A stretch of 64,000 nucleotides of DNA, taken from positions 605,496 through 669,495 of the forward strand of contig SIJG01000065.1 of the NCBI GenBank assembly GCA_023374025.1. Reading direction: 5' to 3'. Both the position numbers and the translations under genes were made by a program. The notes beneath the pieces were generated by a model. It was not told the origin of the DNA and ran no database searches. It saw nothing but the letters and a program-made list of their open reading frames with translations. Positions 1-13,200 of the stretch are shown piece by piece; within the stretch, counting starts at the first letter, position 1, and each line of letters starts with the position of its first letter. This stretch comes from Heterodera schachtii (taxonomy: Eukaryota > Nematoda > Chromadorea > Rhabditida > Heteroderidae).

Positions 1-2174
1 ACGACGGCACTTTGATTTGCCTAAAATTTATTAATTTATTTTTTAATTGGTTTCAATAAATTATTTCTGACTCCAAATTGAGAGAAATGTAAAGCAATTA
101 CCCACCCGTAGCAAAAGCATGTGCTGCTCAAAACGACGGATTGTCTCCCGCGCGTATCGCAGCACTTCCGTGACGGTGTTGTGGCGCAATTGCAGCGTGT
201 TCAGCTGCTGCTCCTTCTGTCCCTGCTCCGTCTCCAATTCGCTTTTGTCGCCTTCTGCCAAAACTTTTTCAACAATTTTTGGCTTCGTTTGGGGAGAGAG
301 CGGCTGAGAAAGCGAACGAACGATAGGCGAAGGGACAGAGGCCAAACTCAGCCTAAAAAGAACAAATGGAAATGGGAATAAAGAGGGACGAAACGAAAAC
401 CGATTGTGCAAGTTTTGGGCGGACAAAAGAAACTGATGGGCCAGCAAATGAGCATGGATTTTGACCAATGGCAAATCCTGTAAAGAATTGTTCAAATGAT
501 GAATTAACAATTTGAATTTTGAATGACTCGGCCCATGTGATAACGAACTTCTTCAACCGTATTGAGATACATTTGGACGCCCAAAAGAGTACAATGGCGA
601 CCCAACGGAAGAAGACGAAGCTGCCTGACCCACTGGGGCCATGCCTCGGCATTTTCTGGAATGGCATTCCATGGGAAGGGCAATTAATACTGCCGATGGT
701 AGGCCATTATTTGCCAGAAAAACATGTTATAAAAAGTCACGAACATATTCCCGGAGTTGCTGATCACAAATATGACATTCACTTCTGACAATTCCAAATC
801 AGAATTCGGGTAATAATAAATTATAAACGATTGTTATCGTTGGAGTTTTGACTTTATTGTTTCCCGGACCATCAGATCCTTCTAAAAGTGTAAGCTGCCT
901 TTGTCTCTTCTCTTAGGCTTTTATTTAAATAAATTTGCAATTTCAAATTTTTGCAAGAATTCTGATTCGGGGTTCGAAATTAGCCAAAATGATGTCAGAT
1001 TCATAATCAGATGTTTAATGACGCGTTTTTAATTGATAGAAGAGCCCACCATCGACAGTATTTCCATGAGAAGCAATCAAAGGCCAAACCATTTACACTC
1101 CAAGTTTTGATAGAATCTGACAAAAGATTGGCCAAAGCGTCCAACTCGGAAAGTGCAACTTCAAATAAACCCAAATTCCAATAAAAACGACACAAACGAA
1201 ACTGAAAATGAATATATAAAATGCAAATGGAGAACAATGCTGGTGTTTCTCTTACTTATATATAACATTCGCTTTGATTTCACCTGCTCATTGACAACGG
1301 AATGAATGCCAAACGACGACTCTTTTAGGGACCCTTTCAATTTCAGCGCATTTGCATTTAAATTGGCAATGCGAAGTTCGAAGGAAGCGAAGAGAAGCGA
1401 CTGAAGGAAAACGGAGAAAGCGGCGAAGGACTTTTCGTTGGCGAGTTCAACGAATTCGAAGATTCTGCAGGGAAAAAATGGATAAAGGAAAATTATTTGC
1501 ATTAAAAAGGCCACGAAAAAGGCCATTCTTTCCTCCGCCCCTTTTTCATTACCGATTTTGAAAACGAGAAAAGTCGCTTTTCAGTTTGTCCATCAGCTGA
1601 CTTTTTGCTTTTTTGTCTTTGCTGACTTTCGAACTGTCAAAGAGAATCGCCCAATGGTTCTCTTTTGCCTCATTCAAAGTGGCGAACCATTCGGAAATTT
1701 CAGGCCTAACGGTCAGACGATATTCCTCGAAATTCTTAAATTCAAAATATGTAAAAATTATAAAAAAAGAAGCGAACTCCGGAATTGACAAAGAAAATGT
1801 GGATGAATGCAAATTCGGAGTTGGTGGATGTGTCATTGGAACTCCTTGGAGTCGAGCAAATGGAAGTGTCGGCGTTGAAAGGGACCAGCGAAGGAGTGAA
1901 GCGCAAATTGAATGGCAAACTTTGCGACTTACTCTCTCTAACAATAAACAATTGTGGAACGTATCAAAAGAGCAGAGGACCTTTTCCAGGAGAGAATGCC
2001 ATTGCCCAGTGCATTAAGAATGTGCCGTTTGTTATGCGTAAAACTCTCTTCACTCCCATGCCCTTTGAAATTAAAACGAATGATTTGGGAAATGAGGATG
2101 GATTTACATGATATTCTGATAGGTTCTCTTTTGTTGATTGCGAAGAGCTGACAATCACTGGTAGCGATTTTCAT
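1..2174 (-). CDS. trpp-10: TRAPPC10-like TRAPP II tethering subunit (3' end off the left edge)
   Basis: This multi-exon minus-strand gene encodes a probable subunit of the TRAPP II vesicle-tethering complex, which acts at the Golgi. The best-supported exon, ending at 1734, reads YRLTVRPEISEWF and then a WAILFDSSKVSKDKK stretch, which matches the TRAPPC10 N-terminal region in order and spacing. Exons at about 1160-1500 and 1010-1190 hold LFEVALSELDALANLL, like the family's FEDALVQYDELDALF motif. Further left come a GRHCTLLGVQMYLNTVEE segment (about 540-650), DLPLVKIHAHLLAHQF (about 410-490) and a helical segment ending at 106; positions 1-20 look like the start of the next exon after a TTTTAG acceptor. 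The start at 2174 is tentative. The N-terminal part between 1735 and 2174 rests on weak similarity (FAFIHIFF against FPFLHIYW). Family assignment is moderately sure; individual junctions are less so. Confidence 0.58.
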
Positions 2175-2519
2175 TTAACAATTTTGGATAGCAAAAACAT
2201 AAAAAGTCTAGACGAAAAATCAACTTTTTAAAAAATGAATAGGTATATAAAAAAATTTTTTCAAAAATTTAATTTTGCGGTATTTTTGGAAATTTTCCAA
2301 TTTTTATTTTTTGTTATTCTTGCTCTCCAGCAGGGGTGGAGCGCGGGCGGAAATGCCCACGATCACGGACCACTGCAGTCGCGAATCATGGAAAAAAACA
2401 CCGCCAATCGCGGTTGCGCTTCACCCCCGCTGCCCCTCCCTTCCCCTAAAATTTAAATTAGAATTGCTGCAACTGTTGTCTCTCTGTTCACTCACTATTC
2501 ATTCTAGCAAAGGAACAAA
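2175..2519. promoter_or_regulatory. Divergent intergenic region between trpp-10 and aps-3
   Basis: This 345-bp AT-rich gap separates two divergently transcribed genes and must hold both promoters. A splice-acceptor-like TTCATTCTAG ends about 13 bp before the aps-3 ATG, consistent with trans-splicing of a spliced leader. No other motif was recognised. Confidence 0.4.
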
Positions 2520-3373
2520 ATGATAAAGGCCATTTTGGTGTTCAATAACCATGGAAAACCACGACTGCTGAAGTTTTACACGCAATATGTAATTATTCTA
2601 TTCTTCCTCTTTTTGTGCCGAAATTGAACTTTTGCCCATTCAGAGCGAAGAAGAACAGCAGCAAATTGTGCGGGAGACTTTCCAGCAAGTGTCGAAACGT
2701 GACGACAACGTGTGCAACTTTTTGGAGGGCGGAAAATTAATTGGGGGGTCGGACTGCAAATTGATTTACAGGTAAATGTTCCTGCTGATGGATGGTTGGG
2801 TTAATTAAGACATCCTCAACCATTTTAAATGAAAATAATTTCTAAACGAATTCTCCGCCTCTAATTTTAAGGCATTACGCGACATTGTACTTTGTTTTTT
2901 GTGTGGACAGCTCCGAAAGTGAGTTGGGCATTCTCGACCTGATCCAAGTGTTTGTGGAGACTTTGGACCGATGTTTTGAGAATGTCTGCGAGTTGGATTT
3001 GATTTTCCATGTCGAAAAGGTTGCCAATTTCTGCGTTTTCATCCTTCGATTTTTTCTTCCTTTTCGGTCCATCACATTTTAAACGAATTGGTAATGGGCG
3101 GCATGGTGCTGGAGACGAACATGAACGAAATTCTGCTGAGGATCCAAGAGCAGGACAAAATTGAGAGGCAAGAGGTAGCAAGGCAATTTCATAAAGAAAA
3201 CCCGGCAAAATGTCGACTTTTCTTTTCATTTGCCATTTCCTTAGGCCGGCATCGCCGCTGCCCCCGCCCGCGCTGTGTCCGCTGTGAAGAACATGAACAT
3301 TTCGCAGCAAATTAAGGACCTCAAATTGCCAGGATTGCCCTCTAAAATTGCCAACTTCAAAAGCCCATTTTGA
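2520..3373 (+). CDS. aps-3: AP-3 complex sigma subunit
   Basis: The product is the small sigma subunit of the AP-3 adaptor, which sorts cargo from endosomes to lysosomes and lysosome-related organelles. Five exons are inferred at 2520-2588, 2644-2771, 2872-3019, 3067-3174 and 3245-3373, giving 193 residues, the usual length of the family. The start MIKAILVFNNHGKPRLLKFY, the central YFVFCVDSSESELGILDLIQ and the MGGMVLETNMNEI box are clear sigma hallmarks. The tail PARAVSAVKNMN distinguishes sigma-3 from sigma-1 and sigma-2. The fourth exon must start at GTC CAT CAC to keep VHHILNELV, yet the preceding base pair is CG, not AG. This is either a non-canonical acceptor or a lost A in the assembly. 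The ATG follows an acceptor-like TTCTAG. Confidence 0.95.
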
Positions 3374-4269
3374 AAATTGCTGCCCTTTTCCAATTCGTTT
3401 GTCTCTCTCCCAACGTGACATTGGCCGAGTTGATCGGGTCTTACAATGGAATATCGTACAATAATTTTTATTTACTTATGTATTTCAAAATTTAATTCTT
3501 TAAGAAAGAAAAAAATTAGTTTTTTCAGAATTTTAGTTTTAAAATTTTATAAGCGAAAAACCTCTATTATACAAATATCATGACACCACAGTTGATCACC
3601 AAGTTCAAACTGAAAAGGTCAATTTGACGGATCAACTTTAACCACTTTTCATTTTATTTTATTTTTTGCAATTTAATAAATTTCAAATGAGAGAAAATAA
3701 ATGGGAGGTAAACTGCCCATATCACAGCGAAAGTTGTGCAGAAAATGAGCATAATTTCCGGAGTTTTCAATAGCAAAAAGTCTCCTCACTGAAGTCGCCC
3801 ATTTTCAAAGAAAGCGACTGCTCTTTCGTGCTAATATAAACAGTTTTTATGCTTTTTGTCCTCCATTTCTCGGTACTTCTGCTGATGTCCATCATTTTAC
3901 TTTGGTCGGCAGATATTAAATATTTTATCACTCTTTTCCAATTTTCGCTTTTTTATGCATTTCCCTTTTTGTTTTTCCTTTCGCAACATCTCCGCCGGTG
4001 TATAATTGGGTTAATTATGTTTTTTTCCCTTTGAATACCGTATCGAATCATTTTGGTGTACAGTATGCTTCGTTTTTCGCTCCTTCCAAATTACGTTTTC
4101 ACAATTTGTTTTTTGCCCGTTTTCTTCCCCCCCCCCCCCTCCCACTTTTGTTCAAATTAATCGTTTCCGCAGTTTATCCTTGGCATTGTTCCGCCCTTTC
4201 CCTCCCAAATTGTCCATTCGAAACTGTTAAATTTGTCCATTTTCCCATAAAACACTTTCCCATTTCGTT
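3374..4269. other. Intergenic region between aps-3 and cat-2
   Basis: This AT-rich stretch of about 900 bp holds the 3' flank of aps-3 and the cat-2 promoter. It includes a C-run at 4131-4139 and pyrimidine-rich stretches from about 3840. Open frames here are short and resemble no known protein. No RNA gene was seen. Confidence 0.4.
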
Positions 4270-6944
4270 ATGTCGACCTTTGCAAATACAAAAAGTGGCA
4301 CTAATAAATCTCTGTCGTTCTGTCGTCGTGACTCTCTGATCAAACAGGGTCAGCTGACACTGCTTTTGGCACAATTCCCGTGATTTTGTACAGCTTCGTT
4401 GGACCGAGTTCAAAACGAAGGTCTCCGTCGCCAAAATACGCTTTTGAGTCGTCAGGAGTTGGAGCGACAAGCTCTTTGCAAGCCGGTAAGACTAAATAAT
4501 TGGCCATTGGTGGGCTATGCCCTGGCCAATTGCCCTGTGTTCATTCATCCTTTTGTTTTCACATTTTCTGCTTCTCCAACTTCTCAACGACGAAAGCATC
4601 GAATTAATCCGAACGGCGAGCGATGAAAAAGGGCTTTGTGTTGTGCTTTCCGTCCACTGTTCTGGCGAAAGTCGCACTGTGCTTCAATCGGTGTTGGCCA
4701 ATTTCAGTTCCATTGGCCTCCGCTTGGAACATTTGGACACGCGGCCCGACTTAGGCAAGGCTAACAAAAAGAAAAAGCTGATCGGACAGCGAAACGATGG
4801 ACAAAAGCATAGAAACCAATCATTTTTAAGTTTTGTTCCCACAATTTAACAGCTCATCCTGACGAATTGGAAATCCGAGCCCAATTAAGCGGAAGGAAAG
4901 CGCAATTTCTGGAAGTATTGACCAAATTGGTAGTGGAAAAAGCCATCGAACGGATCGAATTGAGTCATTTCATCGGACAAACGGAGGAGGAAAAGGACAA
5001 AAAAACGGAGACGAAATTGGGAAGGGGTACAAAATGAAAAACCACAAAAGGGTATAAAAGCAATTTAAAAGCAACAGAAATTTGGTTTCCTCGGCACGTC
5101 TCTGAGCTGGACAAAAGCACGCATGTAATGGTCAAATACGAACCCACCGAAGACCCAAAACATCCGGTGAGAGAGACAGGGCGAAGGAGAGAGAGGGGGA
5201 AGGGAAAGAGGAAGGAGAGAGAGAATGGTGCAAGACAGAGGGGTAGGGGTGAAATGAGAGACAGTTTGAGACCGAGACGGGGAAGATAGAGAATGAGAGA
5301 TTTTCAGGGCTTTGGCGACCAACAATACATTGCCCGCCGGGCTGAACTGAATGCGTTGGCCAATGGTTTTCGGCACGGCGATTCCCTCCCTTTCATTTGC
5401 TATAGCGACGAAGAAAATGTGAAATTCACCCCTTAACGAACTCACAAAACATAAAACTTCAGAAAACTTGGCGAGTTGCCTATGAACAGCTTAAGGAATT
5501 GCGCGAGACGCACACATGCGAAGAATACCAAAGGAACATTAGAGAAATGGAAAGAGAAGAGATAATGTAAAAGGGGGAGGGAGAGGGGGAAAGACGGAAC
5601 ATTCGTTCACAGAACAGCCGACCGAATTCCGCAGCTGCGTCCGCTGAGTCTGTACATCCAAAGTGGGCTTCCCCCCACCCACTTTTTGCTCATTTGTCAG
5701 TCCAAATTCTGAAGAAAGGACCGGCTTCGAACTCCGTCCCTGCGGCGGTTTGCTCTCGGCTCGCGACTTTCTCGCCAGTTTGGCCTTCCGCGTCTTTCAG
5801 GCACTCCCCCAGCAGAATAACCCATAAAAAAATGTTGCAATTCAGGCGACGCTTTACGTTCGCCATGCCAGGTGCTCCCCCTCCCTCTCCTTCCTCATGC
5901 CCACCCGCCAATTTCTCTCCCCCCCCCCCCCCCGATTAATTCGAATGTAAAGTTTTGTTGAGTTCGCCGCACCATTGTCCTGAGCCCGATGTGATCCACG
6001 AAGTGCTCGGGCATTGTCCGATGTTTGCGGTATTCGAAGGCATTGACATTTTGTGTCTAATTAAAGCTGCAAAAGGACGAACATTTGGCGCAAATGTCGC
6101 AGGAAATCGGCCTGCTTTCCTTAGGCGCCAGCGACGAGCAAATCGAACGATTGGCCACCGTATTAATTACCGTATTCACTGCCATTCTAATCCCACCCCC
6201 CCCCCCCCTTCAGGTGTATTGGTTCATCGTCGAATTTGGGCTGTGCCGACAGAACGGTACCGTACCATACATACCGTATCGTACGGACTGGGCCCTTGAA
6301 TTGGCTTTCTGTTCTTAATTCCCAGGACAACTCCGCGCAATCGGTGCCGGCCTTCTCTCCGCGTTTGGGGAACTGAAGGCATTGCCAACCATTAGACCAA
6401 TTCTTGAATTGTTCTGTTTTTGCAGTTCGCCTGCTCCGATGGGCCGGGCCATGAACTTTTCGTAGCCGAATTGGCCGCGCAACGGTTGGCCACAGGGAAT
6501 TGGCATTAATTGCAGCCCAAACGGGAGGAATTACACTAAATTCTCTCTGTTTCTCAGTTCGTACGTCGACTCGGACTATCAGCCCGTCTATTTCGTGGCC
6601 GAGTCCATCCGAAAAGCGATGGAAAGCATACGGTAAGTGAAAAAGAGCGAACGCAACGCCCCCGCCTCACCAGCCGACCAATGAATAGTCGGCGTTAAAG
6701 CATTGCACTAATTAATGAGGTGCTTTTCAGGGCCTACGCCCTTTCGATGCGTCCTCAGAGAATTAACATTTACCACCCATTGTCACGCTCCATTCAAAGC
6801 GTTCCAAGCCACGCTCTGATCGGAAAAAGAATGGGCCAATTGCAAAAGGAATGTACGGAACTAAGCCAATTGATGGACGAAATGAAGACGGAAGAAGAGA
6901 AGGGAATTATACGGTCGGAAGAGAGAAGGGCAGTGATTGACTAA
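4270..6944 (+). CDS. cat-2: Tyrosine 3-monooxygenase (tyrosine hydroxylase)
   Basis: The enzyme converts tyrosine to L-DOPA with tetrahydrobiopterin and iron, the first step of dopamine synthesis in dopaminergic neurons. About thirteen exons were traced. The regulatory N-terminus ([17 protein letters not shown], then RRDSLIKQ) leads to an ACT domain exon around 4588-4754 ([20 protein letters not shown]). The catalytic domain starts with [20 protein letters not shown] and contains [20 protein letters not shown]. Iron ligands are the two His of [12 protein letters not shown] and the Glu of [11 protein letters not shown]. The C-terminus [11 protein letters not shown] and a helical tail fit tetramerisation. 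The ACT domain and [14 protein letters not shown] favour tyrosine hydroxylase over phenylalanine or tryptophan hydroxylase, although the three are close. Three introns need a GC donor: 4755-4852, 5801-5845 and 6379-6425. The exon 2 to ACT-exon junction near 4482-4588 is unresolved in phase. The gene is convergent with lyst-1. Confidence 0.93.
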
Positions 6945-7291
6945 TGATTGGCAAGACAATGCTTTTGGCAGGAAACCCACAAATGGCATCGGCACAACCT
7001 TTGGGGGTTATAATACCATTGGCACAAATCTTATACGGTCTAATAAATAACACGTTCCCCACCGAGAACAAAAATCATTTAATGACGTGACAAATAAGAG
7101 GTACACATATTCGAACAGAAGTGAATTAAGCAAAGGAAGCAAAATTAATTAGGAAAAGCGATGGAATGTTGTCTAAGCAAGGAATTCAGCTTTAAATGTC
7201 AAAAATTACTCGTAAATTCCAATTAACGCACTCATCGGAAAAACAAAACGGAAAAGGAATTGCTAACAATGAGAACTTTGAGAAGAAAACG
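6945..7291. terminator. Convergent 3' region of cat-2 and lyst-1
   Basis: About 350 bp separate the stop codons of two convergent genes. AATAAA at 7041-7046 can serve as the cat-2 polyadenylation signal. Nothing else was recognised. Confidence 0.4.
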
Positions 7292-10200
7292 TTACAAGGG
7301 AAAAGAGTCGCTGCATTTAAAAGGGTTGAGCACTTTGAAGCACGGCCGTTCTCTGCTCACCGTCATTGGTTCTTCACTGGCAGCGCCATAAAGTGAAGGG
7401 ACCTGCCAACACAGAACGACGTTGGAATTGGCAAAGGCGGCGTAAAGACGGCGCGATTCGTTGGCAAAAAGGAGACTGAAAAGGCAAATGCCAAAGTGGG
7501 AAGGAAATGACCACCTGAGGACGGGAAAATGGAAGGATTGGAATGAAATGTCACGGACTACAGTCATTGTCCACATTTCGATCAGCCTAAAAATTAAAAT
7601 TTGTTCATTGACGAATTGTATGCGAGCCAAAAAGCTATCCCTGGGTATCCCAGTCCAAAACCTAGGAACGTCCATGTTCTCTCCCACCTGATCATCCCCG
7701 ATTGGAGTCCGATTGCCACACAATTAACAGCGGTACCTTCAGGCAAATCGGTCATGGCAATGCTTAATAGTTCTCCTTTGCTTTTTGTATCATGCAAACT
7801 GTACCTTGTTATTGTGCGTTGGCGCTCCCTGTGCATTCCGATCAATTCGCCGTTGATTGAATAAAGTGCCAACCGCGACATGCCGGATTGAAAAACGACG
7901 GCAACGTCGGCACTGGTGGGTGAGACGCAGCTGAGGGTGACTGTCTCCTCAATGGGCACCGAACCGTTGAACACGGGCGGAGGTGGCGGGAAACGGCGTT
8001 CGAAATTGTGCCTAAGGGTAGAGGAAAATCGAAATGCAGAAAAAAAAAACGACTTGTTGGCATCCCAAAGACAAATTTTGGCATCAGTGCTGGTGGACAA
8101 AATCACGTGGAATTTGTCAGAGATCGACAAAGAAGAGATGGCGCAACTGTGAGCATAGAGTGATGAGCGCAATTGACAATGCCATTTCTTAAAGTGAAAG
8201 GGAATTCTTCCTTTGTTATGTCGGCACTCGCCTGGTCGTATTGCAGAGAGTACAGCCGAATGAGTCCGCACTTGAAGCCGAGAAGAAGGCTATTGGCAGC
8301 GGACGAATAAGCAACCCGACACAGTTCCAACGATTGCAAGTCAATGAGACGCTCCCAAAACTGTTGCGGCACATCGATGGATGAAGGCGAAAGTTGGAAA
8401 TGCCTTTTGCTAGAATGGCCAGCGTAGACGAGTTTAATGCGCAAAACATTGTCGGTAAAATTGGAAGGGCCCCAAGCGACAACGGCACACAATGCCAATT
8501 CATTGTTGTGACGTAGCGGGTCTTAGGAAGAAACGGAAAAATAAACACAAAGGCCAAAGCATCACAACACCTTTTCTGTCCGGTCGGTAACAGACGATTA
8601 ATTCGGTCGATTCGGGAATACCGTAGCAAATTGCCGTGGTCTGATCACAATGCACCAGGGAAAGACGGAGAGAGCTGAACACCGATTCGATTAGGACGTT
8701 TGCATTAAAAAATCATTAAAAAGTTATAATTCACCGTTTTGTTCCCGAAGTGAAAAATCGTGATGGGGTCGAGAAATAGAAGCCGTCATGTTCCGGACTG
8801 CCTACGAAATCGCCCCATTTCACACCGACGACGGAGTGAAACTGTTCACGAAATGAGCCCGCAGAGACAGACACAGATGGACGAGGGTCCAGACATTTTG
8901 GCGTTGTTTGTTGGTTTTGGCATTTCGGTGGGTTCAAATGCGGAAGATGAGGCGAATCGAACAGTTGCAAGGGCATCTGACCATAAGTCCGAATCTAAAC
9001 AAAAAAAAATGCCTGTCTATTTTCATTGTGCCATTGTGCAATTTTTAACGTGCCATTGTCTGAATTGCGCAAACAATTAAAGGGTCGTCTCTGTTGCTTT
9101 CCACAAAATCTCTTCCTCGGTACGTCTATTTTAAATGTTAAAAAATACTGATTGTGAAGAATATTTTGAACTTACCGCTGGATGGAAAACATTCATTGCT
9201 CGGACGGCGTTTTCACCGTTCTGTTTGAAACCAAATATCAAATCAACCCAATGGTGAAGATTGGTCGTGACATGACGGCCTAAAGGGAAGAAAGAAAAGC
9301 ATCGCTTTTCCAAAGAGAATTTTCTACACAGAATTAACGTACTTTCAAGTGCGTGACGATGGATTAGACAAAACTGAAAACGCAAACATAAATTTTAAAA
9401 CCAATTTTTTAATTAAAAATAAAACACTACCAAACGGTGATCTCCACGAGGACACCAAGGCGGAACTTGAACATGGTCAACTCGGTCCCCAGACTGCCGA
9501 ACTCCCAATTCCAACTCGTCGCCATTTCGTAGCATTTCATAGAGGTAAAAGAACTCAGGGATGAGTTCCTAAGCATTTGTTCTTTTCTTGGATAAAAAAT
9601 TAGTTTCAACACCTTAAAATCTGTGGTCGATTCTGAGCTGGAAAGGCGCCAAGTCGTGTCCATTGAGCTGAAGAGACGGTCGGGAATGTCGAAGTTATTG
9701 TCTGGAATATAACCAATCATTCGACCTATTTTGTTAAACTATTTAATGCTGACCTTGATATTCGAGAGCAACGGAAGTGTAAGGAGGGACACGGACCAAA
9801 TAATGGGCAACAATTCCAGTATTAGACTGAAGGACTTATTGACATAACCAAGTGAACACCCAGGAAATAACGAACGTAATGACTTCCGTAATGATACGGC
9901 CCAAAACGAACGGTTGAAAAACCACTTTTTGGAGAAGAACCGACAGAATCGGCACTTTGGTTGAATCGGTCGTACTCTTCCGCCAAACTTTGGTAATTTT
10001 GTGCATAAACTTTCTCCATGTGCGCATCTTGAATTGCCATCGGCTTTGTCAAATTCCTAAATTTGTTGACAATTAATTTTTAATAAAAAATTATAAAAAG
10101 GATAATTCGAATATTATTAAAGCAACAAATTAACAGCCTCAGATAGGAAAAGCTTCAACAATGATCGATTCAGAAGCAGAACTGGCTCCTAAAAATCATC

Positions 10201-13200
10201 ATAGGCTATTTTATAGGATGATTAATAAAACAAGACGAAATTGAAGGGAATCGAACCGGCGATATTTGTTAAAAGAACGAGAAAACCCACTGAACCAACG
10301 AATGGACAAACGGAAGGGAAATATGACTATAAATTATGTAAAATTTGAATGACCTGTAAGAACTTGGATTGGCAAGGTCAAGGGTGTCCGAGCAGTAATC
10401 AGAAAGGACAAAAGGAAAGACGGGGTACTGCATCAAATCGTTGAAAGTTCTGCCTGCCAATTTATTCAAAACCATAAGGTATCTAAAAAGCAAAAAGTCG
10501 GAATTAAATTGGAAGTTTTTCTCACTCGAAATTTGTCAAAGTGCCACGGCGCCACATTTGTGTGGCGGACTTAAGCTGCGCTTTGTGGTCCACGAAGAGT
10601 TTATCCAAATGAAAAGTTCGAAACATTCGGAGGATAACGGCGCGATCCTAAAAAAAAATAAAACCGAATGGAATTGCCCTTTCCGTCATTCACTTCTTCC
10701 GATGCGAAAACAACGAGAAAGGCATCGCCAGTGGTGGTGAACAGCTCAAGCGCAGTGTCTTTCAACTGATAAAAACGGATGTGCATCTCTTTGATTTGGT
10801 CATAATCCCACGAATAAGTGACGGGCGCGTGAACGACGCCTTTCTTAGAACAAAATGATCAAAAAGCATTTCAAATGAAAGGTCATCCAAACCTGTGTAC
10901 TTTTAGCACTTTCACCCAAAAAGTAAAGCCTTTGGTCGGAAATCACCAAATCACCGGAACATTCAAACGCTGTTCGGAGAAGAGTGGCAGAAATGCTCAT
11001 TCGTATCTAAACCCAAAATGGATTAACCTTTTACAGAAATGAAAGGCTGACAGGGTCTTCCATGTCCCTAAGCCCATTGGCATGACTTTGTTGGATGTCA
11101 CCGCTATTCTGAAAAAAATGTGTTAATTTGTAAAAGTGAGAATAAGAGTAAAAATGTGCCATTACTAACTAATAAAGTGTCCAATGGCATCGGTGCGTTG
11201 TGGAGACTTTCAACAGCTTTGCTTCGCTCACTTTTAAGAAATTTGAGTGGAAACAAATAATGTGCGGCGGAAAAGCGTCGTCTCTCACGCGACGGTCCTT
11301 CGGTTGTGTTAAGGACACGGCCAATAGGCCAAAAAAGTGGGGAGAAAAATGGAGCCTCCGGATGACAAAGCTCTTTCTGAATATTTTTTTACCTTTGTTA
11401 AAGAAAAAAGTATCATTTTATAGTATTCAAACAATGAGCCTTTTTTAAATTATTTTTTTATATGAAAGGGATTTCAAATTGAATAGAATTTGTAAGTGCG
11501 GCTTTAATCTATGAAACACCAGGATTTTTGCGATTTTCACTGATCTACATCCGTAATTTAAATAATGTTTTGAAGATTTTCTATAAGGATCAAATAAAAT
11601 CAGCCTGATTTCCCTTACCAAATCACGGATCATTATGCCATTTTTTGGGTCCGTGATTGAAATTTGAAATATAATCATTTGCAGCTCTGGCCAAAATAGC
11701 TAACAGATGATTGACTTACCACTAAATGTGCTAGCGTTCTGTTAGCGCGCGACCATTCCCTTTGAGATTCTTTCTTCCAATTGACCAGCAGTCGTCGAGG
11801 TACATTTTGAAGTTCTGCCACTTCGCATGTCAAAGTGATCGCTTGCTAAAATTAAATTTAAACAGTACGAATTGCGAAGCGGGAGAAGACCAAAAGTTCA
11901 GAAATGGTCCCGATAAAAACATCAGAAATCGCTCACATCGCTAGTGAATTTGAGCAGGTTGCATTCCCTGTCCCAAGCGGCGTTAGCCCTTTCCGTCATT
12001 TTCCCATAAAATTGGTTTTTTATTTCAGCAAATTGTTGCAGTAGCAAAATTTCGTCTGCTGTCAGTGAGCCAATCTCTTCCAGTGTCAAATTTGCAAGAG
12101 GCGACCGAATATTGATGGAATGCATGAATTTGATCAACAAATCCAAGTCGGTGTCGAAGTCGCCGATGGAATCGAAATGCAAAAGGCACAACTCATGGAG
12201 ACCGATTTTCAGAGCGTATTGGAAATCCTGAAAAGGCAGAAATGCAATTTTGAGTTACTGTAATGCAAAACAAACCAAATTCAATTCCATGAGCATTGAC
12301 ATGTTCTCGCGGCTCTGTCTCAATTCCTTGGCTAAAAATCGGACGACGATAAATCGACGGTGGAGAGACCACGGAAGAAAGTCGGAAGATTGGTCCAATG
12401 CAACGCATTTCAGCGGCAAAAAATAAAATGAATGTGTAATGACTTCAGGACGAATCAATTTTTTAGAGTGAAGAATAAAAAAGTCTCCATATGTTTCAAC
12501 CCATTTTCATTTTAGTTTAAGAGCCAGGGAAGTCAAGCATCGTATTGTTTTTTAAACAATATTATTTCTCAAAATGTGTGCCGACGTTTTGTACCATTGT
12601 TTGACTGTTGGCACTGTGCCGCGTTTGAGTGTGAGCTTTTTGTGAGTTAATCTGTGCAGGAAACAGCAAGAAAGCGATAGTTTCGAGCAGCAAATAACGC
12701 GCCCTACGCAAAAAGGACGCACTTCGAAGAATATTTTGCCAGTCGTCTATTTTCTTAAATAGAGAATTTCAGCTAATTGTGATCTGATCATCAGACTGAT
12801 TTGGACAAATTGGCTTTTTTCTAAATTCTATTCTTACAATGGACGCTTTTCGAGGCGACAAACAGCAGGCGCAGAAGAGAATCTCCAAGAAAGTCGCGAG
12901 CAAAGTTTCTTCGGCTTCCGACGCCACTTGGGGCGAGTCGAAAAACAGAAACAAATTGCGAACCATTGTCAAGGAGAAGAGAAGGCGATTTGCGTTCTCT
13001 TCGTTAGATGCAAAGCCGGGATTGAACACAGAAGCGACGGAATGGAAGCCATGGGGTCGAAAAAAGTCACCAAAAGCTAACGGATAATGAAAATAAGACA
13101 CTAAAATTGAGTAATGGTACGGTACACGAATCGGCAGCAGGGAACCATTGAGAAGTACTCTGAACCAATTCAAAGTCGGAAGACTCGGCCGAAGATGAAT

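Noticed and set aside
1785..2111. Plus-strand open frame (NANSELVDVSLELLGVEQMEV and on) with protein-like composition
   Set aside because: It overlaps the N-terminal part of the minus-strand TRAPPC10 gene, where FAFIHIFF and the following exon fit the family. The plus frame has no motif and no splice partner.
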